A stretch of 64,000 nt of DNA, taken from positions 1-64,000 of the forward strand of contig JBBRAB010000026.1 in NCBI GenBank assembly GCA_038207155.1. The letters are read 5' to 3'. Positions 36,345-45,595 of this stretch are shown piece after piece. Under the pieces are notes generated by a model that saw only the letters and a program-made list of their open reading frames with translations, was not told the origin of the DNA and did no database searches. A program made the translations under genes and the position numbers. Origin of the DNA: FEN-1139 sp038207155 (GTDB taxonomy: Bacteria; Myxococcota_A; Polyangia; Polyangiales; Polyangiaceae). Within the stretch, counting starts at the first letter, position 1. Each line of letters opens with the position of its first letter.

Positions 36345-38057
36345 TCAGGCGCCGCCGAGCTTCTTTTCGAGTTTGGCCCAGCTGTCCTTGAGCGTCATGG
36401 TGCGATTGAGCACCAGGTGCCCGGCGACCGTGTCCTTGTCGACGCAGAAGTAACCAAGCCGCTCCAGCTGAAAACGCTCGCCGACCTCCGCCTTGCCAAG
36501 AGCAGGCTCGAGCTTGGCTCCCTGACAAATCGTCAGGGATTCGGGGTTGAGCGAGTCGCGCCAATCGCTCCCCTCCGGACCGCCCATGGGGTCCTCGGCC
36601 GTAAAGAGGCGCTCATAGAGCCGGACCTCCGCATCGACGGCATGAGGCGCCGACACCCAGTGGATCGTGCCCTTAACCTTGCGTCCATCGACGGCGGTGC
36701 CACCCCAGGACGCCGGATCCCAGGTGCAGCGCAGCTCGATGACCTCACCGGCGGCGTCCTTGACCACATCCTTCACGGTCACGAGGCAAGCGCCACGAAG
36801 TCGCACCTCACGGCCTGGCGCCAAACGGAACCACTTGGGCGGAGCCACCTCGCGAAAATCGTCGAGTTCGACGTAGAGCTCCCGCCCGAACGGCACCTTG
36901 CGCGTCCCTTGCTGGGGGTACTCCGGGTGCCGCTGCAGATCGACCTCCCTCACCTCGTCCTCAGCCCAGTTCTCGATCACGAGCCGGAGCGGGCGGAGCA
37001 CGCCGAGATGGCGCGGGCAGCGCTGGTTTAGATCCTCGCGTTGAACGTATTCGAGCAGCTGCACGTCACCCAAGCCCTCGCGCTTGGAGATGCCGATCAG
37101 CTCGCAGAAACGACGCAGTGCCTCTGCCGAAAAGCCACGACGACGCATGCCCGCGATCGTCGGCATGCGCGGGTCGTCCCAGCTCTTAACCAGATTTTCC
37201 TCGACCAGCAGCTGCAGGCGACGCTTGCTCAGCATCGTATAGGTGAGATTCAGTCGAGCGAACTCGATCTGCTCGGGCTTCGTGTCGCCCACGAACCCTA
37301 GTGCTACGAGGAACCAATCGTAGAGCGGACGATGGTCCTCGAACTCCAACGTGCAAATGGAATGCGTGATTCCTTCGATCGCGTCACTGAGCGGATGCGC
37401 GTAGTCGTACATCGGGTAGAGGCACCAGGCGTCGCCCGTGTTGTGGTGCGCAGTGTGGCGGATGCGGTACATCAACGGATCCCGCATGTTCTGGTTCGGT
37501 GACGCCATGTCGATCTTGGCGCGCAGAACCCGCTCACCATCGGTGAACTCGCCGGCCTTCATGCGGCGAAACAGCGCGAGATTCTCCTCGGGCGAGCGAC
37601 TACGGGCCGGACTCTCGACGCCGGCCTGATAGAAGTTACCGCGCGTTGCCCGGATCTGCTCAAGCGACTGTTCGTCGACGTAGGCTTTGCCCGCCAGGAT
37701 CAGCTGTTCTGCCCAGGCATAGAGCTGCTCAAAATACTGAGACGCCCAGAACAGACCGTTCCAGTCGTAGCCGAGCCAGCGTACGTCTTCGATGATCGCT
37801 CGCACGTACTCATCGCTCTCGGCGAGCGGATTGGTGTCATCGAGACGAAGGTTGCAGATGCCGCCAAACTGCGTCGCGAGCCCGAAGTTGAGCGCGATGC
37901 TCTTGGCATGCCCAATGTGCAGGTAGCCGTTTGGCTCAGGAGGAAATCGAGTCGCAACCCGGCCTCCCGCCTTGCCGCTATTGACGTCCGCCTGGACGAT
38001 GTCCCGGACGAAGTTCGGGGCGGCGGTCGGCTCATTCTTGGGTGCGGGTTCCGTCAT
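36345..38057 (-). CDS. glnS: Glutamine--tRNA ligase
   Basis: A 570-residue class I synthetase. The HIGH region reads PPEPNGYLHIGHAKSI, and the KMSKS equivalent reads MLSKRRL, as in other GlnRS. LRLDDTNP, LGYDWNG, YDYAHPLSDAIEGITHSICTLEF and the C-terminal beta-barrel anticodon-binding region (VPFGRELYVELDDF, YFCVDKDT) are all recognisable. The length is close to that of E. coli GlnS (554). An ATG at 38057 is chosen; a TTG ten codons upstream is also open. Presence of GlnRS means at least part of Gln-tRNA is charged directly. Confidence 0.95.
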   Translation of the reverse strand: MTEPAPKNEPTAAPNFVRDIVQADVNSGKAGGRVATRFPPEPNGYLHIGHAKSIALNFGLATQFGGICNLRLDDTNPLAESDEYVRAIIEDVRWLGYDWNGLFWASQYFEQLYAWAEQLILAGKAYVDEQSLEQIRATRGNFYQAGVESPARSRSPEENLALFRRMKAGEFTDGERVLRAKIDMASPNQNMRDPLMYRIRHTAHHNTGDAWCLYPMYDYAHPLSDAIEGITHSICTLEFEDHRPLYDWFLVALGFVGDTKPEQIEFARLNLTYTMLSKRRLQLLVEENLVKSWDDPRMPTIAGMRRRGFSAEALRRFCELIGISKREGLGDVQLLEYVQREDLNQRCPRHLGVLRPLRLVIENWAEDEVREVDLQRHPEYPQQGTRKVPFGRELYVELDDFREVAPPKWFRLAPGREVRLRGACLVTVKDVVKDAAGEVIELRCTWDPASWGGTAVDGRKVKGTIHWVSAPHAVDAEVRLYERLFTAEDPMGGPEGSDWRDSLNPESLTICQGAKLEPALGKAEVGERFQLERLGYFCVDKDTVAGHLVLNRTMTLKDSWAKLEKKLGGA

Positions 38058-38388
38058 GGCCTGCGTGATATGCGCCGGGAGGCTCAAACTCGCAAGATAT
38101 CGAGGAGCCAGCCCGGCGTGTCCTCACGTCCAATCAACCAGGAGACTCCGCCGACGGGCCGTTCCGCCGAGTCTTGCCCTTAGCAGCTCGCAGTTGGGGC
38201 GATCCGCCGTGGAAACCAGACGCTATTCTGGGCAAGCGGCCGTCCCGAACCAGAGGCCGCGCCCGCGCCCGGGGCCCCCGGAGCGCGTGATTCGCCTCGG
38301 CGACAGCTGCCGCTAGGGTAGGCTGTCAACCTGACCGTAGGATCACGCGAGCCGCCCGACCGCACATCTCTACCGCCGACCGATTTGC
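38058..38388. other. Divergent intergenic region between glnS and the sensor kinase
   Basis: About 330 bases with the two divergent promoters presumably inside. I see no RNA gene, repeat or convincing small ORF. Confidence 0.4.
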
Positions 38389-40311
38389 ATGATTGCTCAG
38401 CTACTCATTACCGGAGCCTGTACCGCGGTTGCGTTGACGACGGCCACCCTCGGCATTTTGGCTGCGCGCGAACCACGCCTCGCCCATGTGCGGTGGCTGA
38501 TCCCGATCGCGCTCATGAGCGCGCTCTACTCGATCAACAATATCGCGTTTCTTCTGCCCCACCCAAGCGTTTGGGTTGCGCAGGCGGGTCGAGCCAACCT
38601 CGCCCTGGGCCTGCTGCAGACCGCCGCCTGGCTTCCGCTCTCGCGCCTGCTCACGCAGTCCCCGCGTCGACAGCTCGAGCGTGGACTCGTTCTGCTCCTT
38701 GCCGTCTGTGCAGTTCTGTCCCTCGTCCCCGGAGTCTTCGAGACGGGTGAGCTCATCTCACGAACGACGCCCTTCGGCAGCACGATGCACCTCCCGGCGC
38801 CAACTCTCTTCGTCGGCCTGCCGCTCGCGCTCGGATTCATCGCGCTCAGTTGGGCGCTCATTCGGCTGTATCAACGACGCGCCGAGCTGCCGGAACGGTC
38901 CATTGCTCCCTTGGTGGGGTTGGCAACCTTCATGGCGTCGTCGATCTTAGAAGCGCTCAGCCTGGGGGCCCGTGTCGCCCTGCCGTACGCCTCCGAACTT
39001 GGCTCCATGGCGATGCTGCTTGGCGTCGGCTGGGGCGTCATGCGCGGAGTGGGCGTTGAGTATTCGAAGATGCAGGCCGACTCCGAGCGTCTCGAACATG
39101 ACGTTGACGAGCGCACACGCCAGCTACTTGAGGTCCGCACTGCACTGACTCGCGCCGATCGCCTGGCGGCCCTGGGACAGCTTGCTGCCAGCGTCGGACA
39201 TGAGATCAATAACCCGCTGACCTTCGTGATGGCCAACCTGCGGGAGGTTACCGAGCGCCTACCCTCGGCAGACGACGCGGGGGAGCGGGCGCACCTCGGA
39301 GAGCTCGCGAGCGAAGCGCTTGACGGAACCGAGCGCATTCGCAGAGTCGTGGGTGATCTTCGACTCCTGTCGCGCGAGCGGGATGCCGTTCCATTCGCAG
39401 GAGTGGACGTGCACCGCGTGCTCGGTTCGGCGCTCAAGCTGGTCGAGCACGTGCTCAAGCACCGGGCGCTCGTCAGTGAGCTTTATGGTGATCTCCCGCA
39501 TGTCAAAGTGGATCCGCAACGGTTGGCGCAGGTGTTCGTCAATCTGCTCGTCAATGCCGCGCAGGCCATTCCCGAGGATCGTCCCACACGCGGAACGATC
39601 ACGGTTCGAACCTCGGTCGCTGACGACGGCCGCGTGGTGATCGAAATTTCTGATGACGGACTCGGCATCGCCCCGCACCACATTCCCCGTCTGTTCGAGC
39701 CCTATTTTACGACCAAACCGAGCGGAGAAGGCACGGGCCTCGGGCTATTCGTGTCCCACGGCATCGTGCGCAGCTTCGATGGTGAACTCCTGGTGGAGAG
39801 CCACCTCGGGCTCGGGACCACCATGCGCGTGATTCTGCCCGTGAGCCCGGGTGAACCTGCCGAGCTCACCTCGTCCTCGCCCATCTTGACGGTCGCGCGA
39901 CGCCGCGCCCGCATCCTAGTGGTGGACGATGAGCCGATCGTGGCTCGTGCGCTCAAGCGCATGCTCCGCAACCATGACGTCACGATCGCCCTGGATGGCG
40001 AACACGCCCTGACGGCACTGCGGGCAAGCGCGGAGTTTGACGTCATCGTGTGCGATTTGATGATGCCTGGGCTAAGCGGCGTGGATTTGATGGCCAAGGT
40101 CTGCGAGCTCTGGCCTGAGCTGGAGCAACGCTTTTTGTTCGTTACCGGTGGCGCCGTCACGCCGCGTTCGCGAGAGCTGCTCGACCGCCCCACAGTGCGC
40201 TCACTTCAGAAGCCGATCGATCCGGAGATTCTCAGCCTCACGGTGGATGACATCGTCGCCGAGCTCGACCGCACCATGGCCCATTCTTCCATGCCACCGG
40301 GTCGGGCATGA
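38389..40311 (+). CDS. Hybrid sensor histidine kinase/response regulator
   Basis: A 640-residue protein. The first 220 residues hold seven or so hydrophobic segments, like an MHYT- or 7TM-type sensor region. A coiled linker leads to the HisKA domain with the phosphoacceptor His271 (SVGHEINNPLTF), followed by an intact ATPase: N box FVNLLVNAAQAIP, G1 DDGLGI, F box YFTTKPSGEGTGLGLFVSHG. A receiver domain follows (residues about 505-625) with DDEP, phospho-Asp556 (CDLMMPG), and LQKPID. All catalytic residues are present. The stop overlaps the glgX start (ATGA), which suggests control linked to glycogen metabolism, though no DNA-binding output domain is fused. Confidence 0.9.
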   Translation: MIAQLLITGACTAVALTTATLGILAAREPRLAHVRWLIPIALMSALYSINNIAFLLPHPSVWVAQAGRANLALGLLQTAAWLPLSRLLTQSPRRQLERGLVLLLAVCAVLSLVPGVFETGELISRTTPFGSTMHLPAPTLFVGLPLALGFIALSWALIRLYQRRAELPERSIAPLVGLATFMASSILEALSLGARVALPYASELGSMAMLLGVGWGVMRGVGVEYSKMQADSERLEHDVDERTRQLLEVRTALTRADRLAALGQLAASVGHEINNPLTFVMANLREVTERLPSADDAGERAHLGELASEALDGTERIRRVVGDLRLLSRERDAVPFAGVDVHRVLGSALKLVEHVLKHRALVSELYGDLPHVKVDPQRLAQVFVNLLVNAAQAIPEDRPTRGTITVRTSVADDGRVVIEISDDGLGIAPHHIPRLFEPYFTTKPSGEGTGLGLFVSHGIVRSFDGELLVESHLGLGTTMRVILPVSPGEPAELTSSSPILTVARRRARILVVDDEPIVARALKRMLRNHDVTIALDGEHALTALRASAEFDVIVCDLMMPGLSGVDLMAKVCELWPELEQRFLFVTGGAVTPRSRELLDRPTVRSLQKPIDPEILSLTVDDIVAELDRTMAHSSMPPGRA

Positions 40312-42674
40312 GCCTCCGGGCTAGCCTTCAGACTGCACGTGTCGTCGACCCCGAACAATGGCCGCAGGCGACCTATCCGCTAGGCGCCAACCCCTGCGGT
40401 GACGACGTCAGTTTCGCCGTGTACTCGCGTCGAGCCACTCGCGTCGAGCTTGAGCTCTATGCCGACGCCATGGGCTCAGCTCCCGTCCTGACCTGCAGCC
40501 TGCAACAGAACCCCGTCGATCATGTCTGGCGCGCAAAAATCAGCGGCGTCCCCCAAGGCACACTGTATGGCTTTCGCTGCTGGGGCCCGAACTGGCCATG
40601 GCAACCCGGCTGGCAACGCGGTGGCAGCAACGTCGGGTTTTTGTCCGATTTCGATGCGGCAGGCAATCGCTTCAACCCCAACAAACTACTGTTCGATCCC
40701 TACGCGCGCGAACTGAGCCACGATCGGGAAACGCCCGAATCGCTGGCCCGAGGCGACACGATAGAGGCCTTCTCCACGGGCCCTCTGCCCTATCGCGGTC
40801 GACCGTCCCGCGAGTTCGATACGGCCCTCGTGGCGCCAAAGGGCCTTTACCTGCGCTTGCCCGCGAGCGATCCAGCCCTGCGGCCCCGAATTCCAACGGA
40901 ACGCGCCTTCGTCTACGAGGCCCACCTGCGCGGTCTCTCGCGACATCCATCCGCGACCGAGCTGGGGCGGCTGCTTCGCGGGGTCAGCGGGTTTGAGTCA
41001 GTCGTCGGGGTACCGGCTCGCCTGCGCGGTACCTATGCCGGCGCCGCCTACCTAGCGCCTTACCTGAAGGCCCTTGGCATCACAACGCTCGAACTGATGC
41101 CCGTGTTTGAGTCCGAGAACGCGCTCTGCCGCACTGATGCGCCGGGCGGTAACTACTGGGGCTACATGACGATGGGGTATTTCGCACCCGATCGACGCTA
41201 CGCACATGATCGCAGCCCCGGCGGGCCCACGCGCGAGTTTCAGGCGATGGTAAAGGCGTTCCACGCTGCCGGACTCGAGGTTTACCTCGACGTCGTCTAC
41301 AACCACACGGGTGAGGGAGGCAACTGGCGTGGACGCGTGGATACCACCGGATTCGTCTGCCTCGGCGGCTTCGACGCTGTGGAATACTATCTCCACAGCA
41401 CCGAGGGTCAGGTGGTGGAAGGCGCCACGGGCTGCGGCAACCAAATCAATAGTCGCAGCCCAATCGCGCAGCGCCTCGTGATGGATTCTCTCGCCTACTG
41501 GGTCGAGCAGTTCGGGATCGATGGGTTTCGCTTCGACCTTGCTCCGGTGCTCGGACGTGGGGATGGCACAACGCCGCAGGATCACTCCATCCTATCGCAC
41601 CGGTTTCATCGCGATCACCCGCTCTTGGCGGCCATCATTGCGCTCGGCCATCGTCACGATGTCGAGATGATCGCCGAGGCCTGGGACCTCTGGAGCTATG
41701 AGGTCGGCAATTTCCCGAGCGGCTGGAGCGAGTGGAACGGTCGTTACCGTGATGCAGTGCGCCGCTTCATGGCGGGAGCGGGTAACGCGCTCGACTTCTG
41801 CCAAATGCTTGATGGCGATCCCTTGCATCATGCCGGGCGCGGGGGACCGCACCGAAGCATCAATTTCGTGGTCGCCCACGATGGGTTTACGCTGCTCGAT
41901 CTCGTCAGCTACCGCAAAAAGAGCAACGATGGCGCCTGGCCGTTTGGACCCTCCGACGGGGGCAGCGATGACAATCTGTCGATGGACTGCGAAGGTTCGC
42001 ACGAGGTTCGTCGTCGCAAGCTGCGCAATTTCTGGCTGACACTCTGCATCTCGCGCGGAGTCCCCATGGTTGTGGCGGGCGACGAGTTTGGGCGGACCCA
42101 GAACGGCAACAACAATCCCTGGTGCATCGACAGCGTCGGCACTTGGACCAACTACGCCATGCTCGGGACCTCGGCGCCAACGCGGCTGCCGACGGAGGGC
42201 GGCGGCGCCTACCACGACAACTTCGGGCTTGCGGCAGGCTCCCCCGACAGAAATCCGCTCTTTCGCTTCGTGGCAGCTCTCACGCGTCTCCGGCAGGGCA
42301 GAGTCACCTTTGCCCAGACCGCCTACGGCGAAGCCTCTCCAACTAGTGTCCAGTACCTCTTCACGCGCGAAGACGGAGTCTCACATCCGGGCGACGGCAA
42401 TCGCTGCCTCAGGCTGTACATCACTGGGAGCCGTGTGGGGGAGCAAGATCTGCTCGTCCTCTTCAACCTCTGGACCGATAGCGTCGAGTTTCAACTCCCG
42501 GCCTTGAGCGACGGGCGCTGCTGGCGACGCCGGATCGACACGAGCAGCGTGGCTGAGGCTGATAACAATCTGTTTGACCTCAGCGAACCAGAGTCACTCG
42601 CCAGCAGCTATCGCGTTGCGGCGGACTCAGTCGTGCTGCTCGTCGCAGTGGCCCCCGTCCCAAGCGGGCAGTAG
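40308..42674 (+). CDS. glgX: Glycogen debranching enzyme, isoamylase type
   Basis: A 788-residue GH13_11 enzyme that hydrolyses alpha-1,6 branches in limit dextrins. An N-terminal CBM48 domain (residues about 20-110) precedes the catalytic barrel. Nucleophile Asp in GFRFDLAPVLG, acid/base Glu in MIAEAWD and third Asp in VAHDGFTLLDLVSY are present, with the GlgX hallmarks GNYWGYMT, YNHTGEGG and GDEFGRTQNGNNNPWC. It is somewhat longer than E. coli GlgX (657), mainly through insertions near residues 210-240. It is translationally coupled to the hybrid kinase, which is unusual for this enzyme. Confidence 0.93.
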   Translation: MSLRASLQTARVVDPEQWPQATYPLGANPCGDDVSFAVYSRRATRVELELYADAMGSAPVLTCSLQQNPVDHVWRAKISGVPQGTLYGFRCWGPNWPWQPGWQRGGSNVGFLSDFDAAGNRFNPNKLLFDPYARELSHDRETPESLARGDTIEAFSTGPLPYRGRPSREFDTALVAPKGLYLRLPASDPALRPRIPTERAFVYEAHLRGLSRHPSATELGRLLRGVSGFESVVGVPARLRGTYAGAAYLAPYLKALGITTLELMPVFESENALCRTDAPGGNYWGYMTMGYFAPDRRYAHDRSPGGPTREFQAMVKAFHAAGLEVYLDVVYNHTGEGGNWRGRVDTTGFVCLGGFDAVEYYLHSTEGQVVEGATGCGNQINSRSPIAQRLVMDSLAYWVEQFGIDGFRFDLAPVLGRGDGTTPQDHSILSHRFHRDHPLLAAIIALGHRHDVEMIAEAWDLWSYEVGNFPSGWSEWNGRYRDAVRRFMAGAGNALDFCQMLDGDPLHHAGRGGPHRSINFVVAHDGFTLLDLVSYRKKSNDGAWPFGPSDGGSDDNLSMDCEGSHEVRRRKLRNFWLTLCISRGVPMVVAGDEFGRTQNGNNNPWCIDSVGTWTNYAMLGTSAPTRLPTEGGGAYHDNFGLAAGSPDRNPLFRFVAALTRLRQGRVTFAQTAYGEASPTSVQYLFTREDGVSHPGDGNRCLRLYITGSRVGEQDLLVLFNLWTDSVEFQLPALSDGRCWRRRIDTSSVAEADNNLFDLSEPESLASSYRVAADSVVLLVAVAPVPSGQ

Positions 42675-42741
42675 CGACGGGCGTGCTCGGACCGCGCAAG
42701 GGGCCCCAAAGCGAGACCCCCGCGCGCCGCTTCCACGCCGC

Positions 42742-43467
42742 TCAATCCAAACCAAGGCGAGCGAGATCGTCCTCTTCCAAGCCAAAATAATGGCCAACCT
42801 CGTGCAAAACCGTCACGCGAACCTGCTCGGTGAGCTCGTCCGGCTCATCGCCAAATGCGTCCACCAGGGAACGCACGAACAGCAGGATCCGAGGCACTGC
42901 GGCAGGCGCTTCAAGACTGACACGCTCTGCTGCAGTCGGTCCTTCAAAGAACCCGAGCGAGCGCGCATCAAAGCCCTCGCGTACCTGCTCGACGTCGGGA
43001 CGCTCGGCGAGCAGCACCGCCACGCCCTCGAGACGGGAGGCAAACTCATCGGGGAGCTCGGCGAGCGTGGCCTCAGCCACGCGCTGAATCTCGTCGGCGA
43101 CTGCAGGCGGCACGGGTCCCTCAAGCTCGTCTAGCTGGATCTCCAGCTCAAGCAGCTTGAGCTGATGCGAAATGGCGCGTGGCTCATCTCCGAGCTCCTC
43201 AGCCAAGCAGGCCGCGTAGTGACGCAGTTCCAGCAAGTCGGGCGACTCCTCGAGAATCTTCTCGACCTCGGTGAGCGCAGTATGCTCGCCGTTGACGGCG
43301 GCCGAGGCCTCCGCCCGCGCGAGCATCACGGCCTCATCGTCGGCCAGCTCCGGCGGCACGTTCTTGGTTAGCTCCAACGCCGCTTTGGGATCGTCTGACA
43401 TCAGGGCGTCGAACTCGTCGAGGAAAGCTTCGAGCGCTGTCAGGAAATCGGCCTCGTTGGGGGACAT
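42742..43467 (-). CDS. Zincin-like metallopeptidase-family protein (PF06262 type)
   Basis: A 241-residue acidic protein. The C-terminal 125 residues match the minimal zincin family: an amphipathic region with LPDEFASRLEGVAVLLAE, FFEGPT, ILLFVRSLVDAF and a terminal LHEVGHYFGLEEDDL, with HEVGH at residues 222-226 and a third acidic ligand after. The N-terminal half is helical, Glu/Ala/Leu-rich, like TPR repeats. Such proteins are small cytoplasmic metalloenzymes of unknown substrate; the N-terminal extension is not in the usual 110-140-residue form. It converges on glgX. Confidence 0.8.
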   Translation of the reverse strand: MSPNEADFLTALEAFLDEFDALMSDDPKAALELTKNVPPELADDEAVMLARAEASAAVNGEHTALTEVEKILEESPDLLELRHYAACLAEELGDEPRAISHQLKLLELEIQLDELEGPVPPAVADEIQRVAEATLAELPDEFASRLEGVAVLLAERPDVEQVREGFDARSLGFFEGPTAAERVSLEAPAAVPRILLFVRSLVDAFGDEPDELTEQVRVTVLHEVGHYFGLEEDDLARLGLD

Positions 43468-43709
43468 GGTCCTACGGGGGTAGTCTCATCACCAGACCGT
43501 GTAAAGGGCCGGCCCCCAAGAAATCAACGGGGACCTGGTTCGTGCGCGATTCAAGGGGAATCAGCCGGTCCAACGGGCGCCGTGACGGTCGTACTGCACG
43601 CGTATCGACGACGCCGCGCCAGGCCGGCGAGGTGACCTGAGACCGCGTGAGCGACCGCCGGCGGCCCCGTAACTGTTGACAGCTCCCCCCAGAAGTTGAT
43701 CATGGGTTG

Positions 43710-44123
43710 ATGGCCTTCACTGCTCCGCGACACCCCTGGCTCGACTGCTCTGAGGCGCCTCTGTACGTCATCACGGTGCCGGTAACGATGACTGATCAGG
43801 AGCTGTCGGAGTTTCTGGCTGCACTGACTCGTTTGTACGATGGCTTGGGGCACGAGATTGCCTACGTGATCGACGCCTCCAAGGTCGCGTCGTTGCCTGG
43901 CAACCAGCGGAAACTGATCGACGATACCGAGAAGGCCTATCGCTTCCAGGACTTCCGCTGGAATCGTGGGCAGGCCTTCGTCGTGGATAATGCCATCATC
44001 CGAGGCATCATCTCGGTGATCTGGTTCGTCTCACGCGCGCCCTACCCAACCAAGGTATTTGCGACCAAAGCGCCCGCCATGGCTTGGGCGCGCGAGAGAC
44101 TCGCCAAGAGCAAGGTCGCCTGA
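43710..44123 (+). CDS. SpoIIAA/STAS-like small protein
   Basis: A 137-residue protein. The pattern of alternating strands and helices (LYVITVPVTMTDQEL, LSEFLAALTRLYDG, IAYVIDASKVASLPGNQRK, AFVVDNAIIRGIISVIWFV, TKVFATKAPAMAWARERL) fits the STAS-like proteins common in myxobacteria, in which a small alpha/beta domain with a C-terminal helix stands alone. No phosphorylatable Ser is evident at a fixed position. The ATG at 43710 is preceded in frame by a TTG. A consensus -35 box TTGACA lies at 43676, with no clear -10. Confidence 0.6.
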   Translation: MAFTAPRHPWLDCSEAPLYVITVPVTMTDQELSEFLAALTRLYDGLGHEIAYVIDASKVASLPGNQRKLIDDTEKAYRFQDFRWNRGQAFVVDNAIIRGIISVIWFVSRAPYPTKVFATKAPAMAWARERLAKSKVA

Positions 44124-44147
44124 CGCCATACACCGCGCGCCGCACAC

Positions 44148-45140
44148 CTACTGCGCTGCTAGTCCCGTCTCGCTCGACTGCGAGGTGGGAAGAAACGCCG
44201 CTAGACGCAGACCCCAAGCGTAGTTTTCCTCCACCACCCGCGCGCACCAGCATTGATTGCAACCCTGACGCACCAGCTGAGCGAAGGCCTTTTCCGCGCC
44301 GACCAAAACAACATTCGGAGCGTCGGTGGGGCGATGGAGCTGACCGCAGTGGTAAAGCCGACCGCGCGGATCGAGCGTGGCGTTGAGATGCCCCGCTGCA
44401 CAGGGCAAGGACTTGTTGGCGGGAAACGCGCGAAAATGCCGGAGACTTGCCCATTGATTGAGCACCGCGCGCCCCGCGTGCTTGTAAGTCTCGATGGTGC
44501 GCATGGCAGCTTGGATGCCCGAACTATCGAGCATATAGCTCCCCGCGGGCCCCGCATCGCCAACGAACAGGCTCTCGCGCGCAGGCTGAAAGATCACCCC
44601 GCAACCGAGGGACTCGGCGGCGCTCAGCACCGCATCGAGCGCGCGCGCGTTGTGCCGCCCCACCACGCAGGTGAACTCGACCGGGACCCCGGCATCGAGA
44701 GCCGCCTTGGCACCCGCCATGGCCCGATCATAAGCGCGATAGCCACGCACGAAGTCGTGAAGCTGAGCTGGCCCATCCAGGCTGATCTTCAGCTTGCTGC
44801 ATTTCCGAACGGTCGCAAGATGCTGCGGCACTAGGATGCCATTGGTGTTGAGGCGCACCGTGAGCTCGCGCTCGACGAGCCAGTCCACGATTGAGCCGAT
44901 CTGACGATGCGTGAGCGCTTCTCCACCGTCGAGTGAAATGGACCGCATCCCAAGAGTCACGAGCCCGTCGAGCGCCTCGAAGATCTGCTCGATGCTCATC
45001 TCGTCGGGAGCGGCGACGTGTCGATCACAGTAGGAGCAGGCTAAGTTACAGCGGTGCGTGACTTCGAAGCCAACCGCAAACGGCGTATCGCGCCCAAACA
45101 GGCGAGCCTGAAGCACGGGCAGGGCGATCGGAGCGCTCAT
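44148..45140 (-). CDS. Radical SAM protein with SPASM/twitch-like C terminus
   Basis: A 330-residue protein. The cluster motif CNLACSYC (near residue 31) binds the SAM-cleaving 4Fe-4S centre; LDGGEALTHRQIG is the glycine-rich SAM-contacting strand, and RLNTNGILV and KLKISLDGP follow in the TIM-barrel order. Cysteines near the C terminus (LPCAAG, YHCGQL, GCNQCWC) could hold an auxiliary cluster, as in SPASM or twitch peptide-modifying enzymes. The substrate is not identified. The start overlaps the stop of a small upstream ORF in an ATGA. Maturase activity on a peptide is a hypothesis. Confidence 0.85.
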   Translation of the reverse strand: MSAPIALPVLQARLFGRDTPFAVGFEVTHRCNLACSYCDRHVAAPDEMSIEQIFEALDGLVTLGMRSISLDGGEALTHRQIGSIVDWLVERELTVRLNTNGILVPQHLATVRKCSKLKISLDGPAQLHDFVRGYRAYDRAMAGAKAALDAGVPVEFTCVVGRHNARALDAVLSAAESLGCGVIFQPARESLFVGDAGPAGSYMLDSSGIQAAMRTIETYKHAGRAVLNQWASLRHFRAFPANKSLPCAAGHLNATLDPRGRLYHCGQLHRPTDAPNVVLVGAEKAFAQLVRQGCNQCWCARVVEENYAWGLRLAAFLPTSQSSETGLAAQ

Positions 45141-45514
45141 CGACCTGCCCCCCAGGGCGGGGTTGAGGTCGAGCTCATGCTGCGGCCTTGAGCGGCTCGC
45201 TCCTGCGCGGCGAGCAACAGCTGAGCCCGCCGGCGGACAAGTGACCTGTCGCAGAGTGGACCCTGCAGGTCACGACCTGTTGCCAAAGATTCACTGTGAC
45301 CCGCGTGCACAGTGTGCCGCGCCGAGCTCGGAAGGAAGGGCAACCGGGAGAGGTCCACGCCGGCCGCCGGCGCGAGCCTTGAGCGCACAATTCGAGGGAA
45401 TTTTGGCTTAAGTCCGCCGCAGACCAGGGAGGCCTGCACCACCTGTTGAGCGCGCAACAAGCGCGCAGCCAGGGAGTCACTGCTGTAGTCGCGAAGGAAG
45501 TTCTCGCCGTTCAT
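45137..45514 (-). CDS. Small ORF overlapping the radical SAM gene
   Basis: A possible 125-residue protein from an ATG at 45514, ending in the ATGA that starts the radical SAM gene. The N-terminal 50 residues (MNGENFLRDYSSDSLAARLL onward) read like a helical folded domain; the rest is basic and Arg/Leu/Ala-rich, with two Cys and a Ser/Thr-rich end (SMSSTSTPPWGAGR). No Shine-Dalgarno is clear. High-GC DNA opens random frames of this size, so reality rests mainly on the overlap. It could be a peptide substrate, a partner, or not a gene. Confidence 0.4.
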   Translation of the reverse strand: MNGENFLRDYSSDSLAARLLRAQQVVQASLVCGGLKPKFPRIVRSRLAPAAGVDLSRLPFLPSSARHTVHAGHSESLATGRDLQGPLCDRSLVRRRAQLLLAAQERAAQGRSMSSTSTPPWGAGR

Positions 45515-45595
45515 GACAGGACAACAGAGCACGCTCCGTGCCAAGCCCTGCCCCGGGGCGGCCCCGTCGTCGCAACCCGAGGACGAGCGCCGCGG

